A stretch of DNA of 39,184 nt from DASRIA01 sp038203635 (GCA_038203635.1 JBBRDT010000024.1:1-39184); one strand, 5' to 3'. Shown: positions 8,824 through 17,081, counted from the first letter of the stretch. Numbers and translations are program-made. The notes: generated by a model from the sequence alone, not told the origin.

Positions 8824-9015
8824 CTAAAGCGCTTTGGCTACCTTGCCGGCCTTGAGGCAGCGGGTGCAGACGTACACGCGGTGGCGATGACCGCCCTCGT
8901 CGATGCGCACCTTCTGGAGGTTCGGGTTGAAGCGCCGTTTGCTTGCGACCATCGAGTGACTGCGGCTGTGCCCGAAAGCCGGACCCTTGCCGCACACGTG
9001 ACATACCTTCGGCAT
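8824..9015 (-). CDS. rpmB: 50S ribosomal protein L28
   Basis: A 63-residue L28 with the family start MPKVCHVCGKGPAFGH and basic core SHSMVASKRRFNPNLQ. Two CxxC pairs (CHVC at 5-8 and CTRC at 50-53) mark it as the zinc-binding C+ form rather than the cysteine-free paralogue many actinobacteria make under zinc limitation. The ATG at 9015 was chosen because the frame upstream of it is shared with the end of ribH and has no L28 character. The ribH stop is only ten bases upstream, so rpmB either continues the riboflavin transcript or has a promoter inside ribH. Confidence 0.96.
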   Translation of the reverse strand: MPKVCHVCGKGPAFGHSRSHSMVASKRRFNPNLQKVRIDEGGHRHRVYVCTRCLKAGKVAKAL

Positions 9016-9025
9016 CCGCGGAAGT

Positions 9026-9493
9026 CTAGCCACCTCGCAACTCGGCGGCCAGACGGGCCATCTGGACGGTCGCGAGTGCTGCGTTGTAGCCGGTATCCCG
9101 CTTGTCGCCACCGGTGCGGGCCACAGCTTGCTCCATGTCTTCGACGGTCAGGACCCCGAATGCACAGGGGATCCCCGTCGTGAGCTGGGTGCGGGCGATC
9201 CCGTAGGTCGCGCTTTGGCAGACCCAGTCGTAGTGATCGGTCTCGCCCCGGATCACCGCTCCCAGGCACGCGACGCCGGCGTAGCGGCCCGATTCGGCGC
9301 AGGCCCTGGCCCCGAAGGGAAGCTCGAAAGCGCCGGGCACGTCGTAGGTGTCGACCTGCGCCTCGGGGACGCCCTGCTCGGCAAAGCCCTTCAGCGCGCC
9401 GGCGGTCAGCCGCTCCGCCAGATCCTCGTAGAAAGTGGCTCGCACGATCGCGAACCGCTCGTCGCTGAGCTCGTCGCTGAGCTCGTCGCTCAT
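9026..9493 (-). CDS. ribH: 6,7-dimethyl-8-ribityllumazine synthase
   Basis: RibH condenses the pyrimidine made by RibD's pathway with 3,4-dihydroxy-2-butanone 4-phosphate to form lumazine, the next-to-last step of riboflavin synthesis. The 155-residue protein shows RFAIVRATFYEDL, the substrate motif PGAFELPF, GAVIRGETDHYDWVC (with the catalytic-region His) and GYNAA near the end. The ATG at 9493 overlaps the ribBA stop (ATGA). The first eleven residues after Met are made of a repeated SDEL unit from a 12-bp tandem repeat at 9457-9490, so the true N-terminus is uncertain, but there is no other start nearby. Confidence 0.96.
   Translation of the reverse strand: MSDELSDELSDERFAIVRATFYEDLAERLTAGALKGFAEQGVPEAQVDTYDVPGAFELPFGARACAESGRYAGVACLGAVIRGETDHYDWVCQSATYGIARTQLTTGIPCAFGVLTVEDMEQAVARTGGDKRDTGYNAALATVQMARLAAELRGG
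9457..9490 (-). repeat. 12-bp tandem repeat at the 5' end of ribH
   Basis: The unit GCTCGTCGCTGA is present 2.8 times without mismatch (9457-9468, 9469-9480, 9481-9490). As the unit is a multiple of three, it adds or removes four residues (SDEL-type) without breaking the frame. It begins immediately after the start codon. Confidence 0.9.
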
Positions 9494-10833
9494 TCCCTTT
9501 CGAGGTCGGATTGCTCGACCACGCCCATCACGAGGCGCGACTCGACTTCCTTCTTGCGGCGGTCCGACTCGCGCTCGTCGCGGAACAGCTGCTCGTCGAG
9601 CGGCAGGCCCTGGTGGTGGAGCGTGTGCCCGAGCTTGTCGCGCTTCGTGTTCAGGTACTCGCGGTTGTGCTCCCCCGGCACCTGCTCGATCGGGATCTGG
9701 TCGGTCACCTCGAGGCCGTAGCCCTCCATGCCCACGATCTTCTTCGGGTTGTTGGTGAGGATGCGGATGCGGTGCAGCCCGAGGTCGACCAGGATCTGCG
9801 CGCCGATGCCGTAGTCGCGCAGGTCTGCCGGCAGCCCGAGCTCGAGATTCGCATCCACGGTGTCCAACCCCGACTCCTGGAGCTTGTATGCGCGCAGCTT
9901 GTTGAGCAGGCCGATGCCGCGACCTTCCTGCGCGAGGTAGAGCAGGACGCCGAGTCCCTCGGTCTCGATGCGGCCGAGCGCATCGGCGAGCTGCTGGCCG
10001 CAGTCGCACCGCATCGAATGGAAGACGTCACCGGTCAGGCACTCGGAGTGCACCCGCACCATCACGGCGCTCCCAGCCTGTCCCGCCTCCGCTACATCGC
10101 CCTTGACAAGGGCGATGTGATGCTTCTGATCGACGAGCGAGCGGTACCCGACGACGTTGAACTCGCCGTACTCGGTCGGCAGGTACGCCTCCGCGACGCG
10201 TTCCACGAGCTTCTCGGTCCGGCGGCGGTAGGCGATCACGTCGGCGACCGTGATCATCTTCAGCTCGTGGCGCTCGCAGTACGGGATCAGGTCCTTGACC
10301 CGCGCCATGGTCCCGTCGTCGTTCATGATCTCGCAGATCACCGCGGCCGGGATCACGCCCGCGAGCCGCGCCAGGTCGACTCCCGCCTCGGTCTGCCCGG
10401 TGCGCTCGAGCACACCGCCGGGCCGAGCCTTCAGCGGGAACACGTGGCCGGGCTGAACGAGGTCGGGCGGCTCGGTGCGGGGGTCGATCGCGACCTGGAT
10501 CGTGTGCGCACGGTCGTGCGCCGAGATGCCGGTCGTAACTCCCTCGCGCGCCTCGACGGAGACGGTGAAGGCCGTCTCGAAGGAGGATTCGTTCTTGGCC
10601 GCCATCAGATCGAGGCCCAGCTCGTCGCAGCGCTCGGCCGTGAGCGCGAGGCAGATCAAGCCGCGGGCCTCGCGGGCCATGAAGTTGATGGTCTCCGGAG
10701 TCGCGAACTGCGCCGCGAGCGTCAGGTCACCCTCGTTCTCGCGGTCCTCGGCGTCGCAGACGACCACCATCCTGCCGGCCCGTATGTCCTCGAGGGCCTC
10801 CTCGACGGTTGCGAATGCGGGGTTGTCGCTCAT
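9490..10833 (-). CDS. ribBA: bifunctional 3,4-dihydroxy-2-butanone-4-phosphate synthase / GTP cyclohydrolase II
   Basis: A 447-residue fusion making both early riboflavin precursors. The N-terminal DHBP synthase half (about 1-205) has DAEDRENEGDL near 27-37, GISAHDRA and the late HxxE-type region; the C-terminal GTP cyclohydrolase II half has the zinc site in HSECLTGDVFHSMRCDCGQQL (Cys-x10-Cys-x-Cys) and QEGRGIGL. About 40 extra residues, rich in Glu, Asp and Arg, follow the usual end near NREYLNTKRDKLGH. The start at 10833 is separated from ribE by 61 bases filled by a structured repeat. It overlaps ribH by four bases. Confidence 0.97.
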   Translation of the reverse strand: MSDNPAFATVEEALEDIRAGRMVVVCDAEDRENEGDLTLAAQFATPETINFMAREARGLICLALTAERCDELGLDLMAAKNESSFETAFTVSVEAREGVTTGISAHDRAHTIQVAIDPRTEPPDLVQPGHVFPLKARPGGVLERTGQTEAGVDLARLAGVIPAAVICEIMNDDGTMARVKDLIPYCERHELKMITVADVIAYRRRTEKLVERVAEAYLPTEYGEFNVVGYRSLVDQKHHIALVKGDVAEAGQAGSAVMVRVHSECLTGDVFHSMRCDCGQQLADALGRIETEGLGVLLYLAQEGRGIGLLNKLRAYKLQESGLDTVDANLELGLPADLRDYGIGAQILVDLGLHRIRILTNNPKKIVGMEGYGLEVTDQIPIEQVPGEHNREYLNTKRDKLGHTLHHQGLPLDEQLFRDERESDRRKKEVESRLVMGVVEQSDLERE

Positions 10834-10840
10834 GTATCCA

Positions 10841-10891
10841 GGCGGCTACGCCGCCACCTAAAGTCAAGTGCTTCGCGCCTTCGGCGCTCGC
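10841..10891 (+). repeat. structured dispersed repeat, copy A
   Basis: Two stem-loops, GGCGGC-TAC-GCCGCC (10841-10855) and GCGCC-TTC-GGCGC (10875-10887), are joined by a conserved ACCTAAAGTC linker. The core 10854-10891 matches 35 of 39 aligned positions of copy B at 17082-17120 on the other strand. It fills most of the gap between ribE and ribBA, so in the riboflavin transcript its complement would form a hairpin just upstream of the ribBA start codon. Confidence 0.75.
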
Positions 10892-10894
10892 TTC

Positions 10895-11482
10895 TCATAT
10901 TCTGGCGATCAGCTTTTCCACGTGCTTGGCGATCACGTCGACCTCAAGGTTAACCGGGTCGCCTTCCCGGTCCTGGCCCAGCGTGGTGCGATCGAGGGTC
11001 TCGGGGATCAGGGAAACCGAGAACCCGGCATCGTCGACCGAGGTCACCGTGAGGCTCACTCCGTCGACGGCGATCGAGCCCTTCTCGACCACGTAGCGCA
11101 GCAGGTCCGCGGGGGCGTCGAAGCGGATGTCCCGGCTCGTGCCCTGGTCCGACGTCGAAACTAGCCGCCCCACTCCGTCGACGTGGCCCTGGACGATGTG
11201 GCCGCCCAGCCGGTCGGCGGGCCGCAGGGGGAGCTCGAGGTTCACGCGCGCTCCCGGTGCAAGCGACCCCAGCGCGCTGCGCGCCACGGTCTCGGGGCTG
11301 AGATCGGCCTCGAAGTGCGTGCCGCTCGGCTCGACCGCGGTGAGGCAGACGCCGTTCACGGCGATCGAGTCGCCTTCGCTCAGCTCCCCGGCGAGCGCAG
11401 CCTGCACCCGGATGCGGGTGGCCCCATCGCGGGAGACCACCGCCGCGACGCTGCCCAGCTCCTGGACCAAACCCGTAAACAC
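10895..11482 (-). CDS. ribE: riboflavin synthase, alpha subunit
   Basis: Riboflavin synthase joins two molecules of lumazine to give riboflavin and the recycled pyrimidine. The 195-residue protein has the family start MFTGLVQELG and the two homologous lumazine-binding barrels: first with GDSIAVNGVCLTAV, second with KGSIAVDGVSLTVTSVD, near residues 37 and 133. HIVQGHVDGVG links them. The start is GTG at 11482, giving the exact usual N-terminus. A short inverted repeat ACCTG/CAGGT at 11481-11498 overlaps this start and may limit access to it. It is called ribE here; some species use ribC for the same enzyme. Confidence 0.97.
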   Translation of the reverse strand: MFTGLVQELGSVAAVVSRDGATRIRVQAALAGELSEGDSIAVNGVCLTAVEPSGTHFEADLSPETVARSALGSLAPGARVNLELPLRPADRLGGHIVQGHVDGVGRLVSTSDQGTSRDIRFDAPADLLRYVVEKGSIAVDGVSLTVTSVDDAGFSVSLIPETLDRTTLGQDREGDPVNLEVDVIAKHVEKLIARI

Positions 11483-11502
11483 CTGTGGCTACGCAGGTCT
11501 CT

Positions 11503-12612
11503 TTACCATTCTTCGAGACGCGCGCACAGCAGCACGTCCTTGCCGGACATCTTCATGTCCACCCAGCGTGCCTGGTGTGCATGCTCGATCGTGTCCGATC
11601 CCTCACCCTCGAGCGGGACGCGGGCCGCTCTGCCTCCGACAGCGATCGGTGCGATGAAGATGCGCATCTCGTCCACCTCGCCCGCGTCGAGGAATGAGCC
11701 CGCGAGCTTCGGACCTCCTTCGAGCAGCACGCTCTGGATGCCGAGCCCGCCCAGCTTGTCGAGGGAGTCGGTGACACGCTCCGCCTCGTTGCCGCCCGCC
11801 GCTACAACGACCTCCACCCCGGCCGCCTTGAGCGCCTCGAGCCGCGACCGGTCGGCCGCGCGCGTCGTGACGACGATCAGGCGCGCATCGTGCGCTGTGC
11901 GGGCGAGCTGACTCTCGGGCGGCAGGCGCGCCTCCGAGTCGAACACCACCCGAGCCGGCTGCCGCGCCGCGCCGGGGGTGCGGGCTGTCAGCAGCGGGTC
12001 GTCGGCAAGCGCCGTCCCGATGCCGACGCAGACCGCATCCACCTCTGCGCGCCAGCGATGCACGAGCTTGCGGCTCTCCTCCCCGGAGATCCACTTCGAG
12101 TCCCCCGTCTGGGTCGCAACCTTCCCGTCCAGGCTCATCGCCGACTTGAACACCACATGCGGGCGACCAGTGCGCGCGTGCTTTCGGAACGGCTGGTTCA
12201 GCAGCCGGGCGACGTGCGACACCTCGCCGTCCACGACCTCGACGTCGACTCCCTCGTCGCGCAGGATGCCGAGCCCCCGGCCGGAGGCCTTGTCCGTGGG
12301 GTCGTCGGACGCCACCACGATTCGCTTGATGCCGGCGTTCACGATCGCGTCGGTGCAGGGAGGCGTGCGACCGTGATGGCAGCAGGGCTCGAGCGTCACG
12401 TACATGGTCGCGCCGATCGGATCGGCCGCGCACGCGCCGAGCGCCGCCACCTCGGCGTGGTCGCCCCCATATGCGGCGTGGTAGCCCTCTCCGAGCACCT
12501 CGTCGTCGCGCGCCACCACCGCGCCCACGAGTGGGTTCGGGCTCGTGTGTCCGCGACCGAGCTCTGCGAGCTCGATGGCCCTTTGTAGGTAACGCATATC
12601 GCTGTCGGTCAA
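11503..12612 (-). CDS. ribD: bifunctional diaminohydroxyphosphoribosylaminopyrimidine deaminase / 5-amino-6-(5-phosphoribosylamino)uracil reductase
   Basis: RibD deaminates and then reduces the pyrimidine from GTP cyclohydrolase II. The N-terminal deaminase has the zinc ligands in HAE (52-54) and PCCH...C (76-86), numbered from the chosen start. The C-terminal reductase begins near RPHVVFKSAMSLDGKVAT (about 150), with GDSKWISG and the NADPH-binding LEGGPKLAGSFL near the end. I chose TTG at 12612 because GGAG stands five bases upstream and it gives the usual start (TDSDMRYLQRA); ATG at 12597 and ATG at 12687 are possible but the first lacks a site and the second adds an Arg/Gly-rich stretch unlike the family. 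First gene of the rib operon. Confidence 0.93.
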   Translation of the reverse strand: MTDSDMRYLQRAIELAELGRGHTSPNPLVGAVVARDDEVLGEGYHAAYGGDHAEVAALGACAADPIGATMYVTLEPCCHHGRTPPCTDAIVNAGIKRIVVASDDPTDKASGRGLGILRDEGVDVEVVDGEVSHVARLLNQPFRKHARTGRPHVVFKSAMSLDGKVATQTGDSKWISGEESRKLVHRWRAEVDAVCVGIGTALADDPLLTARTPGAARQPARVVFDSEARLPPESQLARTAHDARLIVVTTRAADRSRLEALKAAGVEVVVAAGGNEAERVTDSLDKLGGLGIQSVLLEGGPKLAGSFLDAGEVDEMRIFIAPIAVGGRAARVPLEGEGSDTIEHAHQARWVDMKMSGKDVLLCARLEEW

Positions 12613-12705
12613 GAATGCTCCGCTGCGCCGCCGTGCGCCGGGTCCGGGCCTGTCCCGACCGGGCCGCTCGTTCCCCCTGCTACGCACGGCAGCCGCTTGC
12701 GCACG

Positions 12706-12733
12706 ATTCTACCGTCGGTCCAGCGCTTTCCAA
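12706..12733 (-). promoter_or_regulatory. predicted promoter of the riboflavin operon
   Basis: On the minus strand TTGGAA (12733-12728) and TAGAAT (12711-12706) are spaced by 16 bases, a good sigma-70/HrdB-like match in otherwise GC-rich DNA. Transcription would start near 12699, leaving a leader of about 85 bases before the TTG start of ribD. I see no conserved FMN riboswitch (RFN element) core in the leader. Confidence 0.5.
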
Positions 12734-12758
12734 TGGGAGACAGGCCTGTTGCAGCTCA

Positions 12759-13664
12759 TCAGCGCGGGCTCACGGCGCCCCGCAGGCCGTGTACCACGTC
12801 GGTGAGCGTCACCCGCACGTCGTCGGCCTCGAAATTCACCTGCGCGTGCGGGAACCGCAGCGTGGTCCGCCCTGCGGCGGCATGCACCTGCTCACGCCGG
12901 AGATCCTTGACCTGCTGGGCGGGCGTGCGGTGATAGCGCAGGCCATCTGTCTCCACCACGAGACCGAGGTGCGGCCAGTAGAAGTCGACCTTGAACCCGC
13001 TCAGCCAAATACCGGTCTCCGGTGGCGGCAGACCGGCCTCACGGACGATCTCCAGAAAGAGCCGCTCGAGCTGCGAGTCGGTGAGCCGGAACGTGCGCCG
13101 GTCGAGCACCGAGCGCAGAACGGCGACGCCCGGTCGCCGTGGGATCTCGTCGACCGCAGCCCGCAACTCGTCCGTGCTGACCAGGTCGAGCTTGTCCGCC
13201 TCGTTGACGGCCGCCTCCAGCTCGCCTCTGTCGATGCGAGGGGCAAGGTCGACCAGTGTGCGAATCGGGTTGGTGACGGGAATGCCTTGATGCCGCGTCA
13301 CCTCCGCTTCCAGTCTCTTGCCCCGATGCGAGACGATGCCGGAGCGCCGTCGAAGCGTGGGCGCGGTCACCTCGATCGCTCCGCTGGTTTGCCGGATCCC
13401 CCAGAGCGCTGCGGCGTCCGTGTGGCTCAGCGCTCCGCCAACCCCGCAGCTGAGCACCGCGGCCATCCAGCGCCCATGCTGCGTCAGGGACGGGCGCCCG
13501 ACCGCGTAGACGCCGGTCGCAACGGGACGCAGACGACCACGGGTGATCCGGTGGTTGATCCCTTTCGGTGTGAGGCCGGCTTCGAGCAACTGGCGCCGGG
13601 CCACAACTCCGTGTTGCCGTTTGACCAGCGACCAAATCGCTCGGTGTTCGATTTGATCTCCCAT
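12759..13664 (-). CDS. AbiEi-like antitoxin / DUF559 nuclease-fold protein
   Basis: A 301-residue protein. The N-terminal part (HRAIWSLVKRQHGVVARRQLLEAGLTPKGINHR, then GVYAVG) is the winged-helix and early domain typical of AbiEi-type transcriptional regulators of type IV toxin-antitoxin systems. The C-terminal 100 residues are a DUF559/Vsr-like PD-(D/E)XK fold: KVDFYWPHLGLVVETDGLRYHR carries the Asp and the E-x-D arrangement, followed by basic residues. No AbiEii nucleotidyltransferase partner lies on either side, so it is an orphan. A palindrome (CTCCC-CTAT-GGGAG on the coding strand) overlaps the start codon and could be an operator, as AbiEi proteins are known to bind inverted repeats and repress themselves. 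Whether the nuclease fold is active is unknown. Confidence 0.78.
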   Translation of the reverse strand: MGDQIEHRAIWSLVKRQHGVVARRQLLEAGLTPKGINHRITRGRLRPVATGVYAVGRPSLTQHGRWMAAVLSCGVGGALSHTDAAALWGIRQTSGAIEVTAPTLRRRSGIVSHRGKRLEAEVTRHQGIPVTNPIRTLVDLAPRIDRGELEAAVNEADKLDLVSTDELRAAVDEIPRRPGVAVLRSVLDRRTFRLTDSQLERLFLEIVREAGLPPPETGIWLSGFKVDFYWPHLGLVVETDGLRYHRTPAQQVKDLRREQVHAAAGRTTLRFPHAQVNFEADDVRVTLTDVVHGLRGAVSPR

Positions 13665-13679
13665 AGGGGAGCAAATGCA

Positions 13680-15491
13680 TCACCCACCAGGAATTCGCCC
13701 CTTCACGGCCGCCGTTTCGCCCCCGGCGTGCTCGGGTCGCGGCGCCGTGGGCGCCTGCAGGGGCGCGCAGCGACCGTCCCGCAGCCGGTACACGACCACG
13801 CTCGGGCCGGGGCGCTCGTAGGCGCGCGGGTATTGATTGAAGCTCCAGTCGAAGTCGAATTCGACGGGGCCCTCCCCGTCACCGTAGGGGGTCACGCTGT
13901 ACACGACCTGACCCCGGCGCGCCAGCGCGCGGTAGTAGCGGATCGCGCGCGGGACCTCGCCTGGTGCCCGTTCGGCGCGCCCGTATTGGGTCGAGCCCGT
14001 GACCACCCAGCAGAAGCCGCCCGCGGTGTACGCGTCGATCAGGCCGGGGCGCAGGGTGCGCTCGTAGTCCTCGACGCTCACGAACCGTCCCTTGCCGCCG
14101 CGGCGCCGCTGGCCCTGCTCGTCGACCGTCGTGCGTCCGGTCGGGAACTTGATCCACCGCCGCCCGGACCGTGTCAGCCCGCGGCCGCGGGCCTCCTGCG
14201 CGTCAGGGGCGTCGGCATCGGCGAACCAGGCGTCGGGCACCACAGGCTCGACCACCACCTTGGACCCGGCGGGAATGTTGGCGGCCATCCAGGCGCGCGC
14301 GAGGTTGCGGGTGTCGTCGTTGGACAGAACACGGTCGACGTGCACGCTGTAGTAGAGACCCTGCCCCGCGAGCGCCGCTGCCACGACCGCTGCCGCCACC
14401 GCCAACACCCGCGGACGCCGCGTCGCGATCAGGTCGAGCAGCCGCGTCGCACCCAGGCCGGCCAGAATCGCGAGCGCGGGAAGGGCCGGCAGGAGCCAGC
14501 GCCCGAAGAAGCGTTCCTGCGTTCCCATGTAGAGGATGAACAGGACCGGCCACGGGACCAGGAAGAGCGCGCGGCGCACGTCCTCGCGAAAAGCGACAAG
14601 CGCTCCCGCGAGCGCCGCCGCGAGCGGCACCCACCCGAAGCCCCACGTCAGAACCCCGAGGTAGTAGACGATCCCCGAGTCCTGGTCGAGGCCGAGCTTG
14701 CCGAAGCCCGATGCCGCCTCCTCCTGCTTGCTCACGTCGGACCAGAACTCGTCCCACGACAGCAGCGCGTGCGGGTTGGCGAAGATGAAAAATGCGGCGG
14801 CCAAGGCCGCCGCTGTTGCGGCTCCCCGCAGCGCCCCGGCCCGCGTTTCGCGATCCAGCAGCTGGAACGCCGCGGCCACCAGGAGGGGCAGCACGACGAT
14901 CCCCGCGGTGTACTTCGTCGCGGCGGCGAGCCCGAGGCCGATCCCTGCCACGGCCCAGTCGAGCCGGCGGCCGCGCACTAGCACTCCCGCGCTGCCCCAG
15001 GCCGACACCGCGAGCGGCAGCAACGCCGGCACGTCGTTCAGCGCCAGGTGCGAGTAGAAGACGGGCAGGAAGGCGACGGCCATCACGAGCGCCGCGAAAA
15101 CGCCGACCCGCCGGTCGTACAGGCGCGCCGCGGCCAGGTAGACGAACCCGACCGCTGCCGTTCCGAGTACGGCCGACGTGACGCGCGCGACCACGAACAC
15201 CGCCGTCGGGTCGGCCGCAAACGCGCGCCCGACGTCGTCGCCGCCGCCGAACCAGATCCCGAACACCACGTGCAGGAGGTACGAGAAGCCGGGCGGATTG
15301 ATGAAGTAGTGCGGGTTGTAGCTGTCGGTGAACCAGAAGCTGATCGCGGTCGGGACGAAGTTCGACGCCTCGTCCACGTTGAAGACGTACGGCAATCCGT
15401 GCTTGATGCCCCACAGGCGCAGGACCAGCGCGCCGATCAGCACGCCGCCGAGGCAGAGCGCCCATGCGTCGGGCCGCTTGTGCCTAGGCAC
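13680..15491 (-). CDS. GT-C fold membrane glycosyltransferase (GT39/ArnT-like)
   Basis: A 603-residue polytopic membrane protein. After a short N-terminus it has a first membrane segment (about 10-30), then an outer loop with FNVDEASNFVP, whose Asp-Glu pair is the hallmark of PMT/ArnT enzymes that use polyprenyl-phosphate sugars, and about ten more hydrophobic segments up to about residue 400; the last 200 residues form a soluble outer domain. It would transfer a sugar to a glycan, lipid or protein on the outer face of the membrane. GTG at 15491 was chosen because it overlaps the upstream stop by eight bases; the frame is open for 200 bases more, but that part is Arg/Ser/Pro-rich and only mirrors the neighbour. 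Substrate unknown. Confidence 0.82.
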   Translation of the reverse strand: MPRHKRPDAWALCLGGVLIGALVLRLWGIKHGLPYVFNVDEASNFVPTAISFWFTDSYNPHYFINPPGFSYLLHVVFGIWFGGGDDVGRAFAADPTAVFVVARVTSAVLGTAAVGFVYLAAARLYDRRVGVFAALVMAVAFLPVFYSHLALNDVPALLPLAVSAWGSAGVLVRGRRLDWAVAGIGLGLAAATKYTAGIVVLPLLVAAAFQLLDRETRAGALRGAATAAALAAAFFIFANPHALLSWDEFWSDVSKQEEAASGFGKLGLDQDSGIVYYLGVLTWGFGWVPLAAALAGALVAFREDVRRALFLVPWPVLFILYMGTQERFFGRWLLPALPALAILAGLGATRLLDLIATRRPRVLAVAAAVVAAALAGQGLYYSVHVDRVLSNDDTRNLARAWMAANIPAGSKVVVEPVVPDAWFADADAPDAQEARGRGLTRSGRRWIKFPTGRTTVDEQGQRRRGGKGRFVSVEDYERTLRPGLIDAYTAGGFCWVVTGSTQYGRAERAPGEVPRAIRYYRALARRGQVVYSVTPYGDGEGPVEFDFDWSFNQYPRAYERPGPSVVVYRLRDGRCAPLQAPTAPRPEHAGGETAAVKGRIPGG

Positions 15492-17079
15492 GCCCGGAGG
15501 GGCAGCGAACGTATGCCGCGAAGTACTTGTCGGTCGCGATCCGGCGAAATCCCCGGGCCGGAACCTGCGTGATCGCGTCGGTGTTGACCGCGAAGCCGGT
15601 ACGCAGGATGTTCGTGCGCCCCACCGGGAAGACGGCGACGCCGTAGCGAGCCTTGCGCGCGGAGGCGGTGGACGGATCCGAGCGGGCGACGACATCGGCT
15701 TCCCCGAGGCCCAGCACCCAGCGCGTGTCCGGGATCAGCTTGTGGGTGGGCACCGAAACCGCGCCGCAGCGCAGCGCGCGCTCGACCGCGGAGGTCTCCA
15801 GCAGCCGGTGCAGGCTCTGGCCCTGCTCGCCGCGGAACGACAGCTCGTTGTTGAAGCGCTCGAGGCTCGGCGGCCTGTAGGTCGTATATGCGAGCCCCGC
15901 GACGGTGATCGCCGCGGCGCCGATCGCCCACGCGCGCCGCAATCGTGTCCCGCGAGGCACCATGGTCCAGCCGCCCAGCGCAACCGCGGCGAACAGCGTC
16001 AGCATCACGGAGGGGACGAGCAGGTAGCGCACGATCACCGACAACCCCACGAGCCCCGTCGCGACGAACGTGAAGGCTCCGGCGAGGAACAGCATCATGG
16101 GCACGATCGCGCGCAGCGGGAACCTCCAGATCGCAATCGCGAGGCCCAGGATGCCCGCGAAGAAAACCGGGGTCTTGACCGTGCCGCGCAACAGCTGTGG
16201 CATCGCGGACAGGACGTCTCCGCCCGACTTCGTGCGGTCGAGCTCCGCGGCCAGGTCCTGCGTCGAGGTGAGCGAGAAGAGCGGATCGCCGGTGACGATG
16301 AAGTCGGTCGCCACCCACCCGAGCGGGCCGATCGCCGTCAGCGCCGCGTAGCGAAAGCGCTCGTTCCAGTCCGCCTGCCAGCTCATCCACAGGAAGTAGA
16401 CGCCGGACAGGATCCACGCCTCGGGGCGCAGCAGGCCCGCTCCCGCGAGCAGCAGGAACACCGGCGCGCCGCGGCGCGGCCGCGCAGCCTCGAGCGCGCC
16501 CGCCCACACGATGGCGGCCATGAATGGAATGTCGAGGTAGGCGCGCACCGCCAGCGACGGGAAGTCGAAGCGCGTCAACACGAGGAATGCGGCGATCGCG
16601 CCCACGAACGGGGTGAACGCCGTGCGCCCCAGCTTGTAGGTGCCGGCCACCAGCGCCACGAACGCGAACAGCGTGATCAGCACCATGACCCGGTCGGCAT
16701 CCCTTCCCAGCACCGACAGGACGGCACCGAACGCCACCGCCAGCGGATGCTCCGTGGGAGCGCGATAGGCCTCGAAGCTGGGTAGCTGCCCGTTCAGCAG
16801 CTCGTCCCCCCACAGCAGCGCGTAGTAGCTGTCGTAGTTGGGGTAGGTGACCCAGGTGAAGAACCCGACGACGGCCACGATGCACAGCACCGCCAACGCC
16901 CACAGGGCGAGAGTGTCGGCCGGCAGCGCAAGGGCGCGCCGGGCGAAGCCCGGAAGCCCGGGCGCGGAGCGTTCGACGGTGGCGCTTTCCACGGGGTGGA
17001 GTTGCGAGGCGCGAGCAAGGCCGGCCGCGGCACTCTCCGGGCCTTGCGCGATAATGGCGGCCCAGTTTACCCAGTCCAT
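15484..17079 (-). CDS. GT-C fold membrane glycosyltransferase-like protein
   Basis: A 531-residue polytopic membrane protein related in layout to its downstream neighbour: a cytoplasmic N-terminus of about 55 residues, a first membrane segment (ALWALAVLCIVAVVGFF), an outer loop with acidic residues (NYDSYYALLWGDELLNG) and about ten more segments, then an outer C-terminal domain of about 130 residues. This fits GT39-like glycosyltransferases, though I see no exact family signature. The ATG at 17079 (MDWVNW) is preferred: a GTG nine codons upstream lies inside dispersed repeat copy B. The two GT-C genes overlap by eight bases and are divergent from the GT2 operon. Confidence 0.75.
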   Translation of the reverse strand: MDWVNWAAIIAQGPESAAAGLARASQLHPVESATVERSAPGLPGFARRALALPADTLALWALAVLCIVAVVGFFTWVTYPNYDSYYALLWGDELLNGQLPSFEAYRAPTEHPLAVAFGAVLSVLGRDADRVMVLITLFAFVALVAGTYKLGRTAFTPFVGAIAAFLVLTRFDFPSLAVRAYLDIPFMAAIVWAGALEAARPRRGAPVFLLLAGAGLLRPEAWILSGVYFLWMSWQADWNERFRYAALTAIGPLGWVATDFIVTGDPLFSLTSTQDLAAELDRTKSGGDVLSAMPQLLRGTVKTPVFFAGILGLAIAIWRFPLRAIVPMMLFLAGAFTFVATGLVGLSVIVRYLLVPSVMLTLFAAVALGGWTMVPRGTRLRRAWAIGAAAITVAGLAYTTYRPPSLERFNNELSFRGEQGQSLHRLLETSAVERALRCGAVSVPTHKLIPDTRWVLGLGEADVVARSDPSTASARKARYGVAVFPVGRTNILRTGFAVNTDAITQVPARGFRRIATDKYFAAYVRCPSGRA

Positions 17080-17081
17080 AG

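Noticed and set aside
5230..9183. A very long (over 1300 codons) open plus-strand frame
   Set aside because: It lies antisense to recG, fakA and rpmB. It has no family character, and GC-rich codon bias makes such open antisense frames common.
12613..12705. FMN riboswitch in the ribD leader
   Set aside because: The conserved RFN core and its five-helix layout are not seen, and the leader of about 85 bases is too short.
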